From Nematostella vectensis (taxonomy: Eukaryota > Cnidaria > Anthozoa > Actiniaria > Edwardsiidae), in contig NC_064042.1 in assembly GCF_932526225.1 (NCBI RefSeq), positions 3,765,001 through 3,829,000 on the forward strand: a stretch of 64,000 nucleotides of DNA. Direction: 5' to 3'. Below are positions 10,579 to 22,778 of the stretch, in pieces. How positions within the stretch are numbered: the first letter of the stretch is position 1; each line of letters opens with the position of its first letter. Both the position numbers and the translations under genes were made by a program. The notes under the pieces were generated by a model that had not been told where the DNA came from, did no database searches, and was given only the letters and a program-made list of their open reading frames with translations.

Positions 10579-13500
10579 ATGGGAAACAAACAAACAAAAA
10601 TTGTAAGTCATGTTCAGCAAGCCCTGAAAATTTATTTACAAGTTTTAAGGCATTAATTAAGCTTGGCAATACATACTGTGTAAGCTGTTGTATGGACAGT
10701 TTTGCTTGTCCTAAGTATAATACGACTGAACGTGCAAGAATATGAAACTTTTATCATTTTGTAGTCTTATGAGACGGTGGACAAAACAGATCCTCAAGCG
10801 AAAGAAAGAGGAAGACAGGCGGCCAGAGATGAAAACGCTAGAAAGATGCAAGAGCTGGACCAACAATTAAGGCAACTAAAGGATAGAGAAATGGCCGCCG
10901 CTCTTGAACAGGTAAAGTGACTAGTGAAGGTTATACTGCAACTTATCCCAAACGCTCTTTGTTGTTTCCTTGAAATTAAATTTGAAAGGGTAATATAAAA
11001 GGGTGTGTATTTCTGGGAATTGGAGAAGTGGGCAAAGAGAAGCTGCAGGAGGGGAGGCGGATATTGTAGATAAAGTATTGATGGGGGAGGAGAAATGTGA
11101 TGTAGCGAAGTGGTAGGGGAGGGGGTAGTGTGTGGAGTAGGGATAGAGGAGGGGGTAGTGTGTAGAGTAGTGATAGGGGAGGGGGTAGTATGTATAGTAG
11201 TGGTAGGGGAGGGGGTAGTGTGTAGAGTAGTGACAGGGGAGGGGTTAGTGTGTATAGTAGTGGTAGGGGAGGGGGTAGTGTGTAGACTAGTGGTAGGGGA
11301 GGGGGTAGTGTGTAGAGTAGTGGTAGGGGAGGGGGTAGTGTGTATAGTAGTGGTAGGGGAAGGGGTAGTGTGTAGAGTAGTGGTAGGGGAGGGGGTAGTG
11401 TGTAGAGTAGTGGTAGGGGAGGGGGTAGTGTCTAGAGTAGTGGTAGGGGAGGGGGTAGTGTGTAGAGTAGTGGTAGGGGAGGGGGTAGTGTGTAGAGTAG
11501 TGGTAGGGGAGAGGGTAGTGTGTAGAGTAGTGGTAGGGGAGGGGTAGTGTGTAGAGTAGTGGTAGGGGAGGGGGTAGTGTCTAGAGTTGTGGTAGGGGAG
11601 GGGGTAGTGTGTAAAGTAGTGGTAGGGGAGGGGGTAGTGTGTAGAGTAGTGGTAGGGGAGGGGGTAGTGTGTAGAGTAGTGGTAGGGGAGGGGGTAGTGT
11701 GTAGAGTAGTGGTAGGGGAGGGGGTAGTGTGTAGAGTAGTGGTAGGGGAGGGGGGTAGTGTGTAGAGTAGTGGTAGGGGAGGGGGTAGTGTGTAGAGTAG
11801 TGGTAGGGGAGGGGGTAGTGTCTAGAGTAGTGGTAGGGGAGGGGGTAGTGTGTAGAGTAGTGGTAGGGGAGGGGGTAGTGTCTAGAGTAGTGGTAGGGGA
11901 GGGGGGTAGTGTGTAGAGTAGTGGTAGGGGAGGGTGTAGTGTGTAGAGTAGTGGTAGGGGAGGGGGTAGTGTGTAGAGTAGTGGTAGGGGAGGGGGTAGT
12001 GTGTAGAGTAGTGGTAGGGGAGGGGGTAGTGTGTAGAGTAGTGAAAGGGGAGGGGTAGTGTGTAGAGTAGTGGTAGGGGAGGGGGTAGTGTGTAGAGTAG
12101 TGGTAGGGGAGGGGTAGTGTGTAGAGTAGTGGTAGGGGAGGGGTAGTGTGTAGAGTAGTGGTAGGGGAGGGGGTAGTGTGTAGGGTAGTGGTAGGGGAGG
12201 GGGTAGTGTGTAGAGTAGTGGTAGGGGAAGGGGTAGTGTGTAGAGTAGTGGTAGGGAGGGGGTAGTGTGTAGAGTAGTGGTAGGGGTGGGGGTAGTGGGT
12301 AGAGTAGTGGTAGGGGAGGGGTTAGTGTGTAGAGTAGTGGTAGGGGAGGGGGTAGTGTCTAGAGAGTAGTGGTAGGGGAGGGGGTAGTGTGTAGAGTAGT
12401 GGTAGGGGAGGGAGTAGTGTGTAGAGTAGTGGTAGGGGAGGGGGTAGTGTGTAGAGTAGTGGTAGGGGAGGGGTAGTGTGTAGAGTAGTGGTAGGGGAGG
12501 GGGTAGTGTGTAGGGTAGTGGTAGGGGAGGGGGTAGTGTGTAGAGTAGTGGTAGGGGATGGGGTAGTGTGTAGAGTAGTGGTAGGGGAGGGGGTAGTGTG
12601 TAGAGTAGTGGTAGGGGAGGGGGTAGTGGGTAGAGTAGTGGTAGGGGAGGGGGTACTGTGTAGAGTAGTGGTAGGGGAGGGGGTAATGTGTAGAGTAGTG
12701 GTAGGGGAGGGGGTAGTGTCTAGAGTAGTGGTAGGGGAGGGGTTAGTGTGTAGAGTAGCAGTAGGGGAGGGGGTAGTGTGTAGAGTAGTGGTAGGGGAGG
12801 GGTAGTGTGTAGAGTAGTGGTAGGGGAGGGGGTAGTGTCTAGAGTAGTGGTAGGGGAGGGGGTAGTGTCTAGAGTAGTGTAGGGGAGGGGGTAATGTGTA
12901 GAGTAGTGGTAGGGGAGGGGGTAGTGTGTAGAGTAGTGGTAGGGGAGGGGATGGTGTGTAGAGTAGTGATAGGGGAGGGGATAGTGTGTAGGGTAGTGGT
13001 AGGGGAGGGGGTAGTGTGTAGAGTGGCGGTAGGGGAGCGGATGGTGTGTAGAGTAATGGTTGGGGAAGGATAACTTCATAGAGTTGAGATGAGTCTAATT
13101 TTTTCACTTTACAATTTGTATTTTCTCAAATGAACCTTGCTAATAAATGTGCAGAGCTGATATTGATCCAACAGATTTATTGTCTTACAGGTCCGAGTTG
13201 AGAATGAGAAAGATGCAGCACGTTTTGCTGAAGCAAAGAGGCGTGCCAAGGAACTAGAGCAACAAAGAATTCGTGAAGAGAAGAAACGACAAGAGGAAAT
13301 GGAAATACTACGGATGAAAAATAGTCTTCTGGAGTATGAGTTTGGGAGTAGGACTACGAAATTGGCTTTTGAGAAAGATGGTCTTGATATAAGTGACATG
13401 GATAGGGTTCGTATTGCCTTATTTGGCCCTACCGGATCAGGGAAGACAAGCTTCATTGGTAAGTGTTTTAGTTTATTATTATTATCATCATTATCACAAT

Positions 13501-16500
13501 TATTATCATTATTGTTATTATTATTATCATTATTACAATATTTTATTTCCATGTTGAATAGTAGTACTGTTAAATTATCATTTGAAAATGTAATTATTAA
13601 GTAGCTTTAAGACAATTTTTACCCACAATTTTTGTAAAATTATTATTATTGTTATTCTAAATAAATAATTATCACCATCGTCATCGTTATTGTTATTGTT
13701 ATTTGTTATTGTTATGATCAATATCTTTGTAATAATGATAAGTAGTAGTAATTGCAGCAGTAGTAGTAACAGTATTCCTCTCAATCTGAGCTAAAAAAGG
13801 TACCTTCCATGCTGTCGCTAGCTCCGATTCCGATGGCCAATCCTTTTCCCTCCTTCAGGTACACTTGAGAGGTCGCTTCTTGGCAAAGAGAAACAGACAG
13901 CATTCGAACAGGGTGCTGGTTCGGAAGGAACAGTGGTCCTAGAGGAGTACCTCAGTCAGCTACGTTTCAATCTTGTGGATACACGAGGTTTCTTTGACAT
14001 TGATGATAACACTGCAGAGGAATGCTTAAATATTATGACTGGAAGGTCGGTAGTGTTTTTCCCCCACACGCGTATATAAGAAGCATTTCCCGATGGGTTT
14101 GGAGGGAGGGTGGGGGGTAAGCGGTTGTTTCAGGCACACACCACCAGTAACTCCATGACCATTCATCATCTTCATGGTTGTCGTCGAGCCATCAACGCTA
14201 GAGTTTATCGTCATCGACATGCTCTCATCGTCATCACCTTCCATTTCCATTTCTTATTTTTATAAGTGTCACTAGCATTGTCATCAGTCACTATCCTCAT
14301 CACCCTGTTTTGAAGGGGACGACAAGGACGATAAGTCGAAGGCTACTAAGCGATATCGGAAAAAAAATGCGTTTACACTCGATGTTCAATTCCAAACAAT
14401 GCAATGGCAAAAAGCATAACCTTATAGTTAGAAACAGATGAAAATAGACTAGACGCATTTATTTTACATTTGCGCATGTTGTTAGAGGAGTTTACCTGGC
14501 GCGTGCACAGCGGGTTTGCAGGGTGCGCGTGAACCCCCCCCCCCCCCCCTTTGGCGGCCAAAAAGTGGGTCATTTCTTATTAGGGAATCTTCAAATACTA
14601 TGCTTTTTCTATATAATACATATGACTGCGTACTACCCCCTCAGCGAATCCCGGGTACGCGCCTTTTTATTGTGCAAATGTCCTTGTTTTCAATTGATCG
14701 TGAATGTTAAACTTTTCACGTCGCGGATTGGTGGAAAATATATATGTATCAGACAATTCGCATTTGCACGTGGCGCTGTTGAATTCTCAATATAATTCCA
14801 TTGTTTTCTGCTGTCGTCGTCTACTTTCTACTCTTCTTCCCCTCCCTGAACGAATTTAAGCATAGAATGACGCAACATGTGTTACCACAGGGTGTCTGTC
14901 GGCTCCGAAATAAGGCGTGACTATGATGGACAGGATATAGACCCCTCTGCCGTATCTTCCCGACGCGCATGCTCAAGGTTCAGCGACCGCGTCCACGCGG
15001 TAATATTCGTGGTCCAAGCCAAGGACACTCGCCTGACGGACCAGACCTACTTGACAAGGATGAAGAAAATACGCGATCATTTGAGGTTTGAAGGTGGGTG
15101 ACATGTTTTTCCCTGGTTACGGAGGTCACATGGTAAGCTCCCGCCAAAGCATATCAATCATGGCCCTTGTCTTTCCAAATGTTTTGAAGAACTTGGTAGA
15201 GCGCATGGGAAGCCTGTGTTGAGTTCAAAAGTTGGGGTCTGGGCCTGGGCTGTTATTTTTATTGTATTTTTAAGTGTGCAATTCGGTTTTGACTGCAAAT
15301 GACTATTAACCATTCCATACCATACCAAACCACAGAAGCTCTTTGCACTACAATGGTAAATTAAAGATCACACAATATTAGGAGAGGGTAGAAGGAATTT
15401 AGCTATTTCGTTTACCATCAGCCTTAGAGCCATTATCCTCCTACCACCCACCCTTCCCCCTCCCCCCACAACTACCACCACTAGAACCTCCATTGCCCCC
15501 TTTCCCGCACAACTCTGTTCGATGTATCTGATTGATTCTGCCTTTTTTGACACGTCTTGTCTCTGTCTCCCAGGCCACGCCCCTGTGACAGTGATCACGT
15601 GTGAAGATAAAGTGAAAAGTACGAAAGAGAGAGAGACCGCTTTCCAGGAGGCCTCTGCTGCCACAGGAAGCCCGCGAGACCGTACCTACTTCATCACGAA
15701 TTACACGTACGAAAACAAGGACAAGGAATTACAGGCCACTGAGAAGATGGCGCTTAATATCGTGGACACCGTGTTGATGTCAGCTGAGCGCTTTGTCAAG
15801 ATCAAGAAGCTTCAGGGACTTAAGGGAGGAGGTGGAGGTTCAGGTATTTCTAGACCCGTCTCTAGGCCACGCGTGACATATTGCCTGCAAGTCTCCTAGT
15901 TTAGCCACCAAGAGAGACATTGTAGCGCGCGCCACTTGACAAAAAAGAAACAGCAAAGTAGTGTGTATTGGGATGGGAAGAAAAATAAATATGCTCGACC
16001 TTCTCTACTTAACAATGTGGTGGCGTAGATCGCGGATACCGTAAAACCTTATACTCCAACCAAGACTATAGTGCGTAGACCGATCCACAAACTTTACAGT
16101 GCGAATATTCCGATGTTTCTACTTTCAGATGGGCAAAAGTCTCAAAAAGAAGAGTGTTATATTATCAGTGTTCATAATTTTACTAAACCGCTATCGACCA
16201 ATGACATGCATTGTAGACGTCACATGCAAGCTGACGTCACATGAAAATAATGGTTTTAAGGGAACCTTTTTATCCTGCTCAGATGCCCGCTGCATTGCCA
16301 TGGTTATCAATAAATATCTTTATTATTTTTTTTTGTTAAGGTTCAACCGGCGACGAGGAAGTCAGCCGCTTTCTACAGCGTCTTAAAGCCGAGCACGACT
16401 GGGACCCAGCTAAGGTGAAAAGTGCTCTTGACTTTCTTGCCGAGCAGGAGATCACTACTGTTGGGGCGCTCAGGGAATGCTGGGAAGGCGTAAAAGGAAG

Positions 16501-16561
16501 CCTCGAGCTGACGATTGGGATGAAAGGAGTGATCACGAGGGCACTGTCGTCATCCATGTGA
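10579..16561 (+). CDS. IFI44-like GTPase with myristoylation signal and coiled coil (439 aa)
   Basis: Exons are 10579-10602, 10765-10911, 13191-13458, 13859-14045, 14891-15093, 15574-15843 and 16341-16561, totalling 1320 nt, all in frame. The protein starts MGNKQTK, a good N-myristoylation signal, so it is probably membrane-anchored. Residues ~20-110 are a charged coiled coil. The P-loop is GPTGSGKT (136-143), G3 is DTRG (187-190) and the G4 position is TCEDK (285-289). A Gly-rich hinge precedes a C-terminal helical region (about 367-439) that could be a small protein-interaction fold. The core aligns with the divergent gene at 9844, which lacks the coiled coil and the lipid signal. Intron 2 holds a 2-kb G-rich minisatellite. 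The donor at 14046 is weak (GTCGGT), but the frame supports it. A role in cell-autonomous immunity is inferred from the family. Confidence 0.85.
11110..13065 (+). repeat. 30-bp G-rich minisatellite, ~65 copies
   Basis: The unit is about GTAGTGGTAGGGGAGGGGGT plus AGTGTGTAGA, repeated ~65 times with single-base variants and a few 1-2-base indels. It fills most of intron 2 of the plus-strand GTPase. The plus strand, which is the RNA sense, has four or more G runs per two units, so G-quadruplexes are possible. Long open frames through it are an effect of the repeat length being a multiple of three. Confidence 0.95.
13475..13760. repeat. ATT/TTATTG low-complexity tract in GTPase intron
   Basis: Imperfect TTATTATTATCATT repeats occupy intron 3 of the plus-strand GTPase. 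Nothing coding is supported. Confidence 0.6.
14496..14668 (+). mobile_element. Interspersed repeat with GGCGCGTACxCGGG ends
   Basis: This ~170-bp repeat begins CCTGGCGCGTGCACAG and ends CCCGGGTACGCGCCT, so its ends are inverted. A related copy in the opposite orientation lies at 43598-43747. The two share the core AAAAAGTGGGTCATTTCTTA. It behaves like a MITE in GTPase intron 4. Confidence 0.55.
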
Positions 16562-17620
16562 AATAGTAGCCTTATGCAGGCTTATAGGGGAATGCAGGCT
16601 TATAGCGGAATGCAGGAAATAGGGGAATTTAGGGCCTTAGCCTGTATAAAGACACAAATTATTACTTTAGCTTACTTGAGACACATGGAAGGAATAGAAA
16701 AATAAAGGATTTTAGCCTGTATGAGCCTAAGACACAAAGTAATACTCTAGCTTTCTTAAGACACATAGAGGGGAATAGCGCATGCTCCGTTCATTAATTA
16801 CTGGCCACTATTTGAGCCCACAATGACTAGCGCATGCATGAAACGTATATCCGCTGCGGGATAATAAGCCCGCATTCGAAACGGCGTCCTCCGTAGAAAT
16901 ATCACGCGACGAATTATAAAAGAAGCCATTCAATGCCTTATCTTCATTCAGAATTTTCTCTCTTTTGACTAACGAGTCAATCTTCCGTTTACAGGTTTTG
17001 CATATTCTTCTGGGAATAGCTGATCTAAGTTTACCAAAAAGTTTTGAACATTTTCTTCGAATCCAACTGTGCGATATTTACATTGAAGAAACTCGCCTGC
17101 CCAGATGTCTTGAAATTAATCCCACAAACAAGACAAAACTCGTCTTTGCTGCGTTTGTTGTTCAATCTTTTTAGTGACGTTTTAGGTGATTGAAATTGAA
17201 CAGTTGTTTTCTTTTTTTCGAAGAGGAGAACTAACCGGATTTTGATTCATGATTTCCGACAAAACCCATGCAAAGCATATTGACAGCTTTCGCGCGATGG
17301 TACGGGTTTTGGCACGTCGGTCGCTTATTAACGCTCACTCATGCGCATCAGAAACAGTTTCGACCCATGGCAGAGGTATCTTTTCCTCGCGAACTCCAGC
17401 CCAGCGAAATACAGAGAAAAGAGGCCTCTGCTAGCAGGGAAAGGGGAATAGAAAAATTAAGAACTTTAGCCTGTAGGAGCCCAAGACACAAAATAATACT
17501 CTAGCTTTCTTGAGACACATAGAGGGGAATAGAAAAATTAAGAACTTTAGCCTGTATGAGCCCAAGACAAAAGAGAATACTCTAGCTCACTTGAGACACA
17601 TTTTCCCTTAGGTAGCTCGT
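16562..17620. repeat. Two clusters of an ~85-bp repeat downstream of the GTPase
   Basis: The motif TTTAGCCTGTATGAGCC, then AAGACACAAA and ACTCTAGCTTTCTTGAGACA, occurs about twice at 16630-16780 and about twice at 17440-17600. The sequence between the clusters shows no exon I can support. An AATAAA at 16701-16706 may serve the upstream gene. Confidence 0.6.
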
Positions 17621-18591
17621 TCTAACTCGTAGTGGTACTTAATTAGAGCGGACCTTCCAGACTAGCGGGGGGTGGGGGTTCTTCCGAGCCCCCCTGGCTG
17701 CGAGCCTGTAGAGGCGTGGTCGCTCTTCTCCCCCACATAATTCCCCCTCCAACTATGAAATATTTCTGGCCGGCTATAGCTTTGACTTGCAATGCCCGTA
17801 TAGATTCCAGTAATGTAGTACGAGATGATTAATCAATTAGCTGACTCTAAATAAAACGAATGCTTCACTTGGAAGAGGAAGCTAGGAATAGGATTTACGT
17901 GAGTGTTTCCTAACAAGTACAATTTAATATTTTCAGTATAAATATTGCCTATAAGTCTAATGATCGAATAAACACATTGGTGAGTACAAGTACCAGTAAA
18001 TAAGGAATGGCTTCGAATGTGTTTTTGGCTATTATGGGCTTATCATAGCGACTTTTATACGTAATAAAATTATTATATTTGCGATTTTTGTGATTCAAAC
18101 TAATGTATGTTGTGTTATGGCACAGTCCATTGTGTTCTGTTTGGGAGTCCTGTGGTTGCCCGTAAGGCCAGAAGGCTGGGGAGAGACAACCATGCCTATG
18201 ACGTCACTATTCTTGCTAGCCACAGGAAACCCTATAGTACGCCTCGTACGAGGCTGCTTGTTTCTTAGCCGAATTTATTTTGGATCAAACTTGAATTTAG
18301 GTTTCGTCGAGTGTTTTCTGCTGTAAAACAAGTTGTTATGAATAGGATGGTCTGATTTTTTGCTAAAATATAGAAACGTAGTGATTTTCATTTTTCTTTT
18401 TTAGAAGTGGACTTTCCGGTTGAAGAGGAGGTTCATTCCAACTGCAGGGATTAGAGATCTGGGATTTCATGCCACTATGACATACTCGCAGTTTGTTCAT
18501 AAAGATTTCCGAAAACGAAGGAATTGGAGTTCAGAAAAATAGAAATCCAGTTTTTTCTTGGAAGTGAATCCACACCCGACACACACACCCA
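17621..18591. other. Intergenic, no gene seen
   Basis: No open frame with domain character, RNA gene or repeat structure could be supported here apart from short C/G runs near 17680. Confidence 0.5.
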
Positions 18592-19346
18592 AAACCATCT
18601 AGCATGTGCTTAGAACATTTGGGTCATTTGCGCGAAGCCAACGTGAACAACGTCCCCCCCCCCCCCCCCCCCCCCCCTCCTCACACGCTCATGACAAATC
18701 CTGCGCAAGATGGGCCTGCATTTTCACGCCGGTCGGATCTACGAGCTGCGTTTTTTTAATGAAAAATTTATTTAGCCCTTGCATTTAAACATGCACGTGT
18801 CCAGGCCCGAGGCCAGGGGGGGTTCGGGGGTCCCCCCTCCCACCCGGCTCAAGGGTCCGTTCAGAGCAAAACAAATAAAATATAAGGTTTGGCTGGACAT
18901 ACCGTGCACATCAATATATCTTTAAAATGATGGAAGTATTGAATGCCTAATGTAATAAGGCGAGGGGAGAAGTAAATGAAAATCAATACCGGAAATTTAG
19001 TCCGCTAAAATGGAAAAACGAACCACCCCGCCCAAAATCCTACTCATTCGTGACAATCGATAATAATGCCGGAACATCAATCTCCCCTTTAAAAGTTATA
19101 ATGTGCTCTTTAGCTGTAGTTTCATGTTTGGAAACAGAATTATGAATGCACATGGATTATAAATGAACACTGAAAGCAACAAAGCGCGCAAAAGTTTTGA
19201 CACTAAGGAACAAAAGACAATTAGATCCTTTCTCTACTTAGAAGGAAGGGTAGAATTTGTCAAAAGCACAAAATACAACTATCTAACAAAAGCAAAGTAT
19301 AACGGCGCAAATGACCCAAATGTTCTAAGCACATGCTAGATGGTTT
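18592..19346. mobile_element. Non-autonomous DNA transposon with ~40-bp inverted ends
   Basis: The left end (18592-18634: AAACCATCTAGCATGTGCTT, then AGAACATTTGGGTCATTTGC) is repeated inverted at 19305-19346. The ~755-bp interior has no transposase. A 24-base poly-C run lies just inside the left end. Confidence 0.75.
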
Positions 19347-20215
19347 ATTTTATTTGCAACTGACGGTCCGTCCCCGAATCGGCCATTCTCAATGCTTATT
19401 AAGGTTTTATGTAAAGCGCTTGGAACATGGATGAAGCGATATATAAATACTTCGACTTGTAGATTTCTCAGAGTGCAACCTTACTCAGGTGCACACCTGT
19501 ATGTCAAACAAAGTTGCATTGTTGCACCATGTTTCTTAACCCCTGTTGCCTCGTGGCTATCAAATAAATGAACAAATAGGATGTAATGTTTTACGCATGT
19601 TTCATCTGTGTCATTAAATCTATCATGCACGGTGTTCGAAGATAAATCCTCTGGGCGTACCTTCTCTCGCCAAATACGCGTAGAATCTCGACGAATCTCG
19701 ATATATGTAAGGCCACAAGCGTTCGAAAGTCAGAGAAATTAACCAATTAGTTTGATTTTGGTCTATAGGTGGACTTTGACGAATTATCTTGCACAAGAAA
19801 ATGCATGTGGTTTTGTCAATACAGGATTTTTAAAATAAGATATGCATGTCACGATTCAGTCAACTATCCTAAACATTATTTTTTCTAAATATATGAGTAA
19901 CCATTTCGTACTTGATAAAACATCCTTGCCACGCCCCTGAATCGTGGCTATCGTATAAATGAGCAAATTGCCACGCCCCTGAATCTGTAAGCTGAAATCG
20001 ACAGGCTATGACAGATGGACCTGCACGGTGCGGTCTTAATAATGATTTTGCTTTATTCAAAGCCATTCAAGCTGCAGTATACTTCACCAAAAAGCCAAAC
20101 TCTACACTCCTTGTCTCCGTTGGACACACTCCATAAGAGTAGCCTTCGAGCAGGATGAACCTTCCGGGACACAATGCTACATATCTTCTTCATGATGCCC
20201 TGCTGAATTAAGGCC
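19347..20215. other. Intergenic, no gene seen
   Basis: I find no supported gene. A short direct repeat (GCCACGCCCCTGAATC at about 19928 and 19970) is present. The region leads into the first Ig exon. Confidence 0.45.
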
Positions 20216-20223
20216 CCGTCTTT

Positions 20224-20349
20224 TCAAGGATGGGTCGGCCACGCTGTTGATTGTGAATACTACAGTACAGGACACAGGGGTTTACGGCTGCACGCTCCAC
20301 AAGCTCAGTGCCATCGATGAGACTTCCAAAGTTTCTTTGATAATCACAG
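20224..20349 (+). CDS. Ig-domain exon (second half), first visible exon of the Ig/FnIII gene
   Basis: The frame reads K-D-G-S-A-T-L-L then D-T-G-V-Y-G-C, the classical Ig pattern before the second Cys. It ends at a GTAGAG donor in phase 1. Its 5' end is uncertain: the frame closes upstream and there is no convincing acceptor or signal peptide, so the first strands of this domain and the gene start are not identified. Confidence 0.55.
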
Positions 20350-20649
20350 GTAGAGTCCTATCAATCAATATTGTTTTGAAAACCGTGTCGTTTTTGTAGC
20401 TCGCTCGGTCAATTCCTTAGTAGGACATTGCAAACCATATTTGGAAGTCCGAAAAGAGCAGAATTTTGTTGTCCTTGTATTCATCGCTCGTGGGATGGAA
20501 AGATTGTTATGTCCATAAGTTTCCGTACGGTCCGCGCACTGAATAAAATCTATAAAAGTATTTCTCGTGATACAGTAGAAATGCCATAAGTACCGTTGAA
20601 CGCACATTCCTCTTTCAATTCTAAGATACTTTATTATTATTGTTATTAT

Positions 20650-20925
<276 letters not shown>

Positions 20926-20957
20926 GTTGTTGTAATTGTTATTATTATTATTTGCAG

Positions 20958-21233
20958 TTCGTCCCACATTGACTCACGCACCTCCCCCTGCAATCAACAT
21001 AACAGAGGGAGAGACTCTAAAGGTCAACTGCACAGCTACCGGGCCCCCCTCCCCCTTAGTACGGATAATATCCATCTCTGGGGGGAAGGGGAGCGTAGTC
21101 GCTCAGAGAATTGGAAGTGTTCTATGGACTGTTGCCAACGTGCGCAGAGAGCAGGGTGGACGATATCAATGTGACGCATCAAACAATCCGAGCGAAACAC
21201 CTGTAACTACCTCACTTAATATCACAGTCTGGT
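20958..21233 (+). CDS. Ig-domain exon, intact
   Basis: The exon has acceptor TTTGCAG, donor GTAAGT and phase 1-1 (276 nt). It encodes a full Ig set: EGETLKVNC (first Cys), then LWTVANV and GGRYQCDASN (second Cys). The usual Trp after the first Cys is not obvious. It is extracellular by family. The symmetric phase is typical of shuffled Ig exons and is shared along this gene. Confidence 0.75.
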
Positions 21234-21293
21234 GTAAGTACATCGCAGAGTGTTATTAATGTTTCTAAAGGCTCTTACTGGGGTGCAAAACGA

Positions 21294-21410
21294 AAGCACA
21301 ACATAAGTAAGGCGTCGGTCGTACAAACACAAGCGCAAGGCAGTCAAAGTAGCTGCGTTTCTCTTGCGCCTGCTCTTTCTCTTGCGTTCCAATGAGAATC
21401 GGAGAACTGC
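21294..21410. repeat. Interspersed repeat with TTGCG/GCGCAAG motifs
   Basis: The sequence has AAACACAAGCGCAAG and TCTCTTGCG...AATGAGAATCGG motifs shared with 49098-49245. It is probably a MITE family with poor terminal inverted repeats. Boundaries are approximate. Confidence 0.4.
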
Positions 21411-21859
21411 TTTCTCTTGCGTCCTAGTGCAGACAAAATATTGTTTGGTAAGACAGTTATAGAGGATTAACCGAATTTTACCAAAAAATACATACATACT
21501 CGTACCGAACAGCACGTTTCCACTAGTTGAAATGCAAACCTTTATTCAACTTGAACAAGTTTGGCGTTTATTTCAGAGCGACGTGAGCGGACGGTGTTCA
21601 TAAAAAAAAAACTGATTGTGCCACCAAAAGTTCAATGTTTTACAGCAGAATTTCATAACCAATTCAAGGAATCAAACCCGCACTGTAGATGCGGCTTCCG
21701 CGATTGAATACGTTAGAGATCAGACATAAAATAAAGCCAATAAAAGACTGCCGCTAGTTGTCGCTAGTTTATCATATCAAGACATGAACAAAGCCAAGCG
21801 GTTGTCTGTTTGAGTGCAAGGTGCTGCAATCTGCGCTAACAGCAAGGATTCATATCCAG

Positions 21860-22120
21860 ATAAGCCTGCAGTGACCAAAATTTCTGCCTTCACGTCCGTC
21901 AGCACAGCAGATACATTAGTGTTGTCATGCGCAGCAGATGGCCACCCCGCTCCCACGTACTCATGGACCAGGTCACGTGACCCTATCAGATCTAACATCT
22001 CCACTGACCGTGACGTGCTGATGATACCGAACGTGACACGCGACGACGCGGGAACGTACGTGTGCACGGCTAAGAACGCATTTGGCAATGCCTCGGCCAC
22101 TGTGAATGCAGCAGTCGAGT
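21860..22120 (+). CDS. Ig-domain exon, intact
   Basis: The exon is 261 nt, phase 1-1, acceptor ATATCCAG and donor GTAAGG. It encodes a canonical I-set pattern: TLVLSCAADGHPAP, YSW, then LMIPNVTRDDAGTYVCTAKN. Several N-x-S/T sites suggest glycosylation. Confidence 0.85.
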
Positions 22121-22523
22121 GTAAGGATATACCCGTTTGATGCTGCGCCATCCTACATTAGCACCGTTTGTTCTTTTCTTAAAAATTACAGCCGTTCCCG
22201 TGTTTTTGAGAGTTATTAGGGATATCTCAGATTTTACAGATTTTTCCAGTATTGCTGATGTTAGAAGTTCATAGTTCTAGATAGGTGGTCTCAAGAGTTC
22301 TTTGAAATTTTAGGAATTTTTTGAAAGTCCTCAAAATTCGTGGCAGTTCCCAGGAGGTATTGGGGAATTCTCTAAAGCTCTTGGGTATTACTATAAATCC
22401 GTTTCTTTTAAGTAAAAGGAAAAAAAAAGTTTTCCCACACTTTTGGAGATGTATTTTCTTTTCATACAAGAAAAAACTGCAGAAATTTAACCTTGATTTC
22501 CCATTCCCTCCCATTGTTTGCAG

Positions 22524-22778
22524 ATGCCACTGCTATCATCAACGCCTCTCGGGATCAGAATGCCATCGAAGGTGACCCCCTCACACCCATATGCGATGTC
22601 GATGGGTACCCTGTGCCAAGCGTCGTTTGGAGTAAGACCCCTGACAGCGTGCAATTACCTGCGACGAGCCCGCAATACAGGGTGTCGGCGGTGCGCAGCG
22701 CTGTCGCAAGAATTTACACGTGTTTTGCATCTAATGAAATGGGCAACGCCTCGGCTTCGATGAAGGTGGTGGTGTACT
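22524..22778 (+). CDS. Ig-domain exon, intact
   Basis: The exon is 255 nt, phase 1-1, acceptor TTTGCAG and donor GTAAGT. The pattern is EGDPLTPICDVDGYPVPSVV-W, then ARIYTCFASNEMGNAS. It belongs with the neighbouring Ig exons as one extracellular array. Confidence 0.85.

Noticed and set aside
11110-13107. Long open frames on both strands (Val/Gly-Glu-rich and Pro/Thr/Leu-rich)
   Set aside because: They are translations of the 30-bp minisatellite; a repeat length divisible by three keeps any frame open.
21655-21720. tRNA-like or SINE-like B box on the minus strand (GGTTTGATTCC)
   Set aside because: No A box or cloverleaf could be formed at the right distance.
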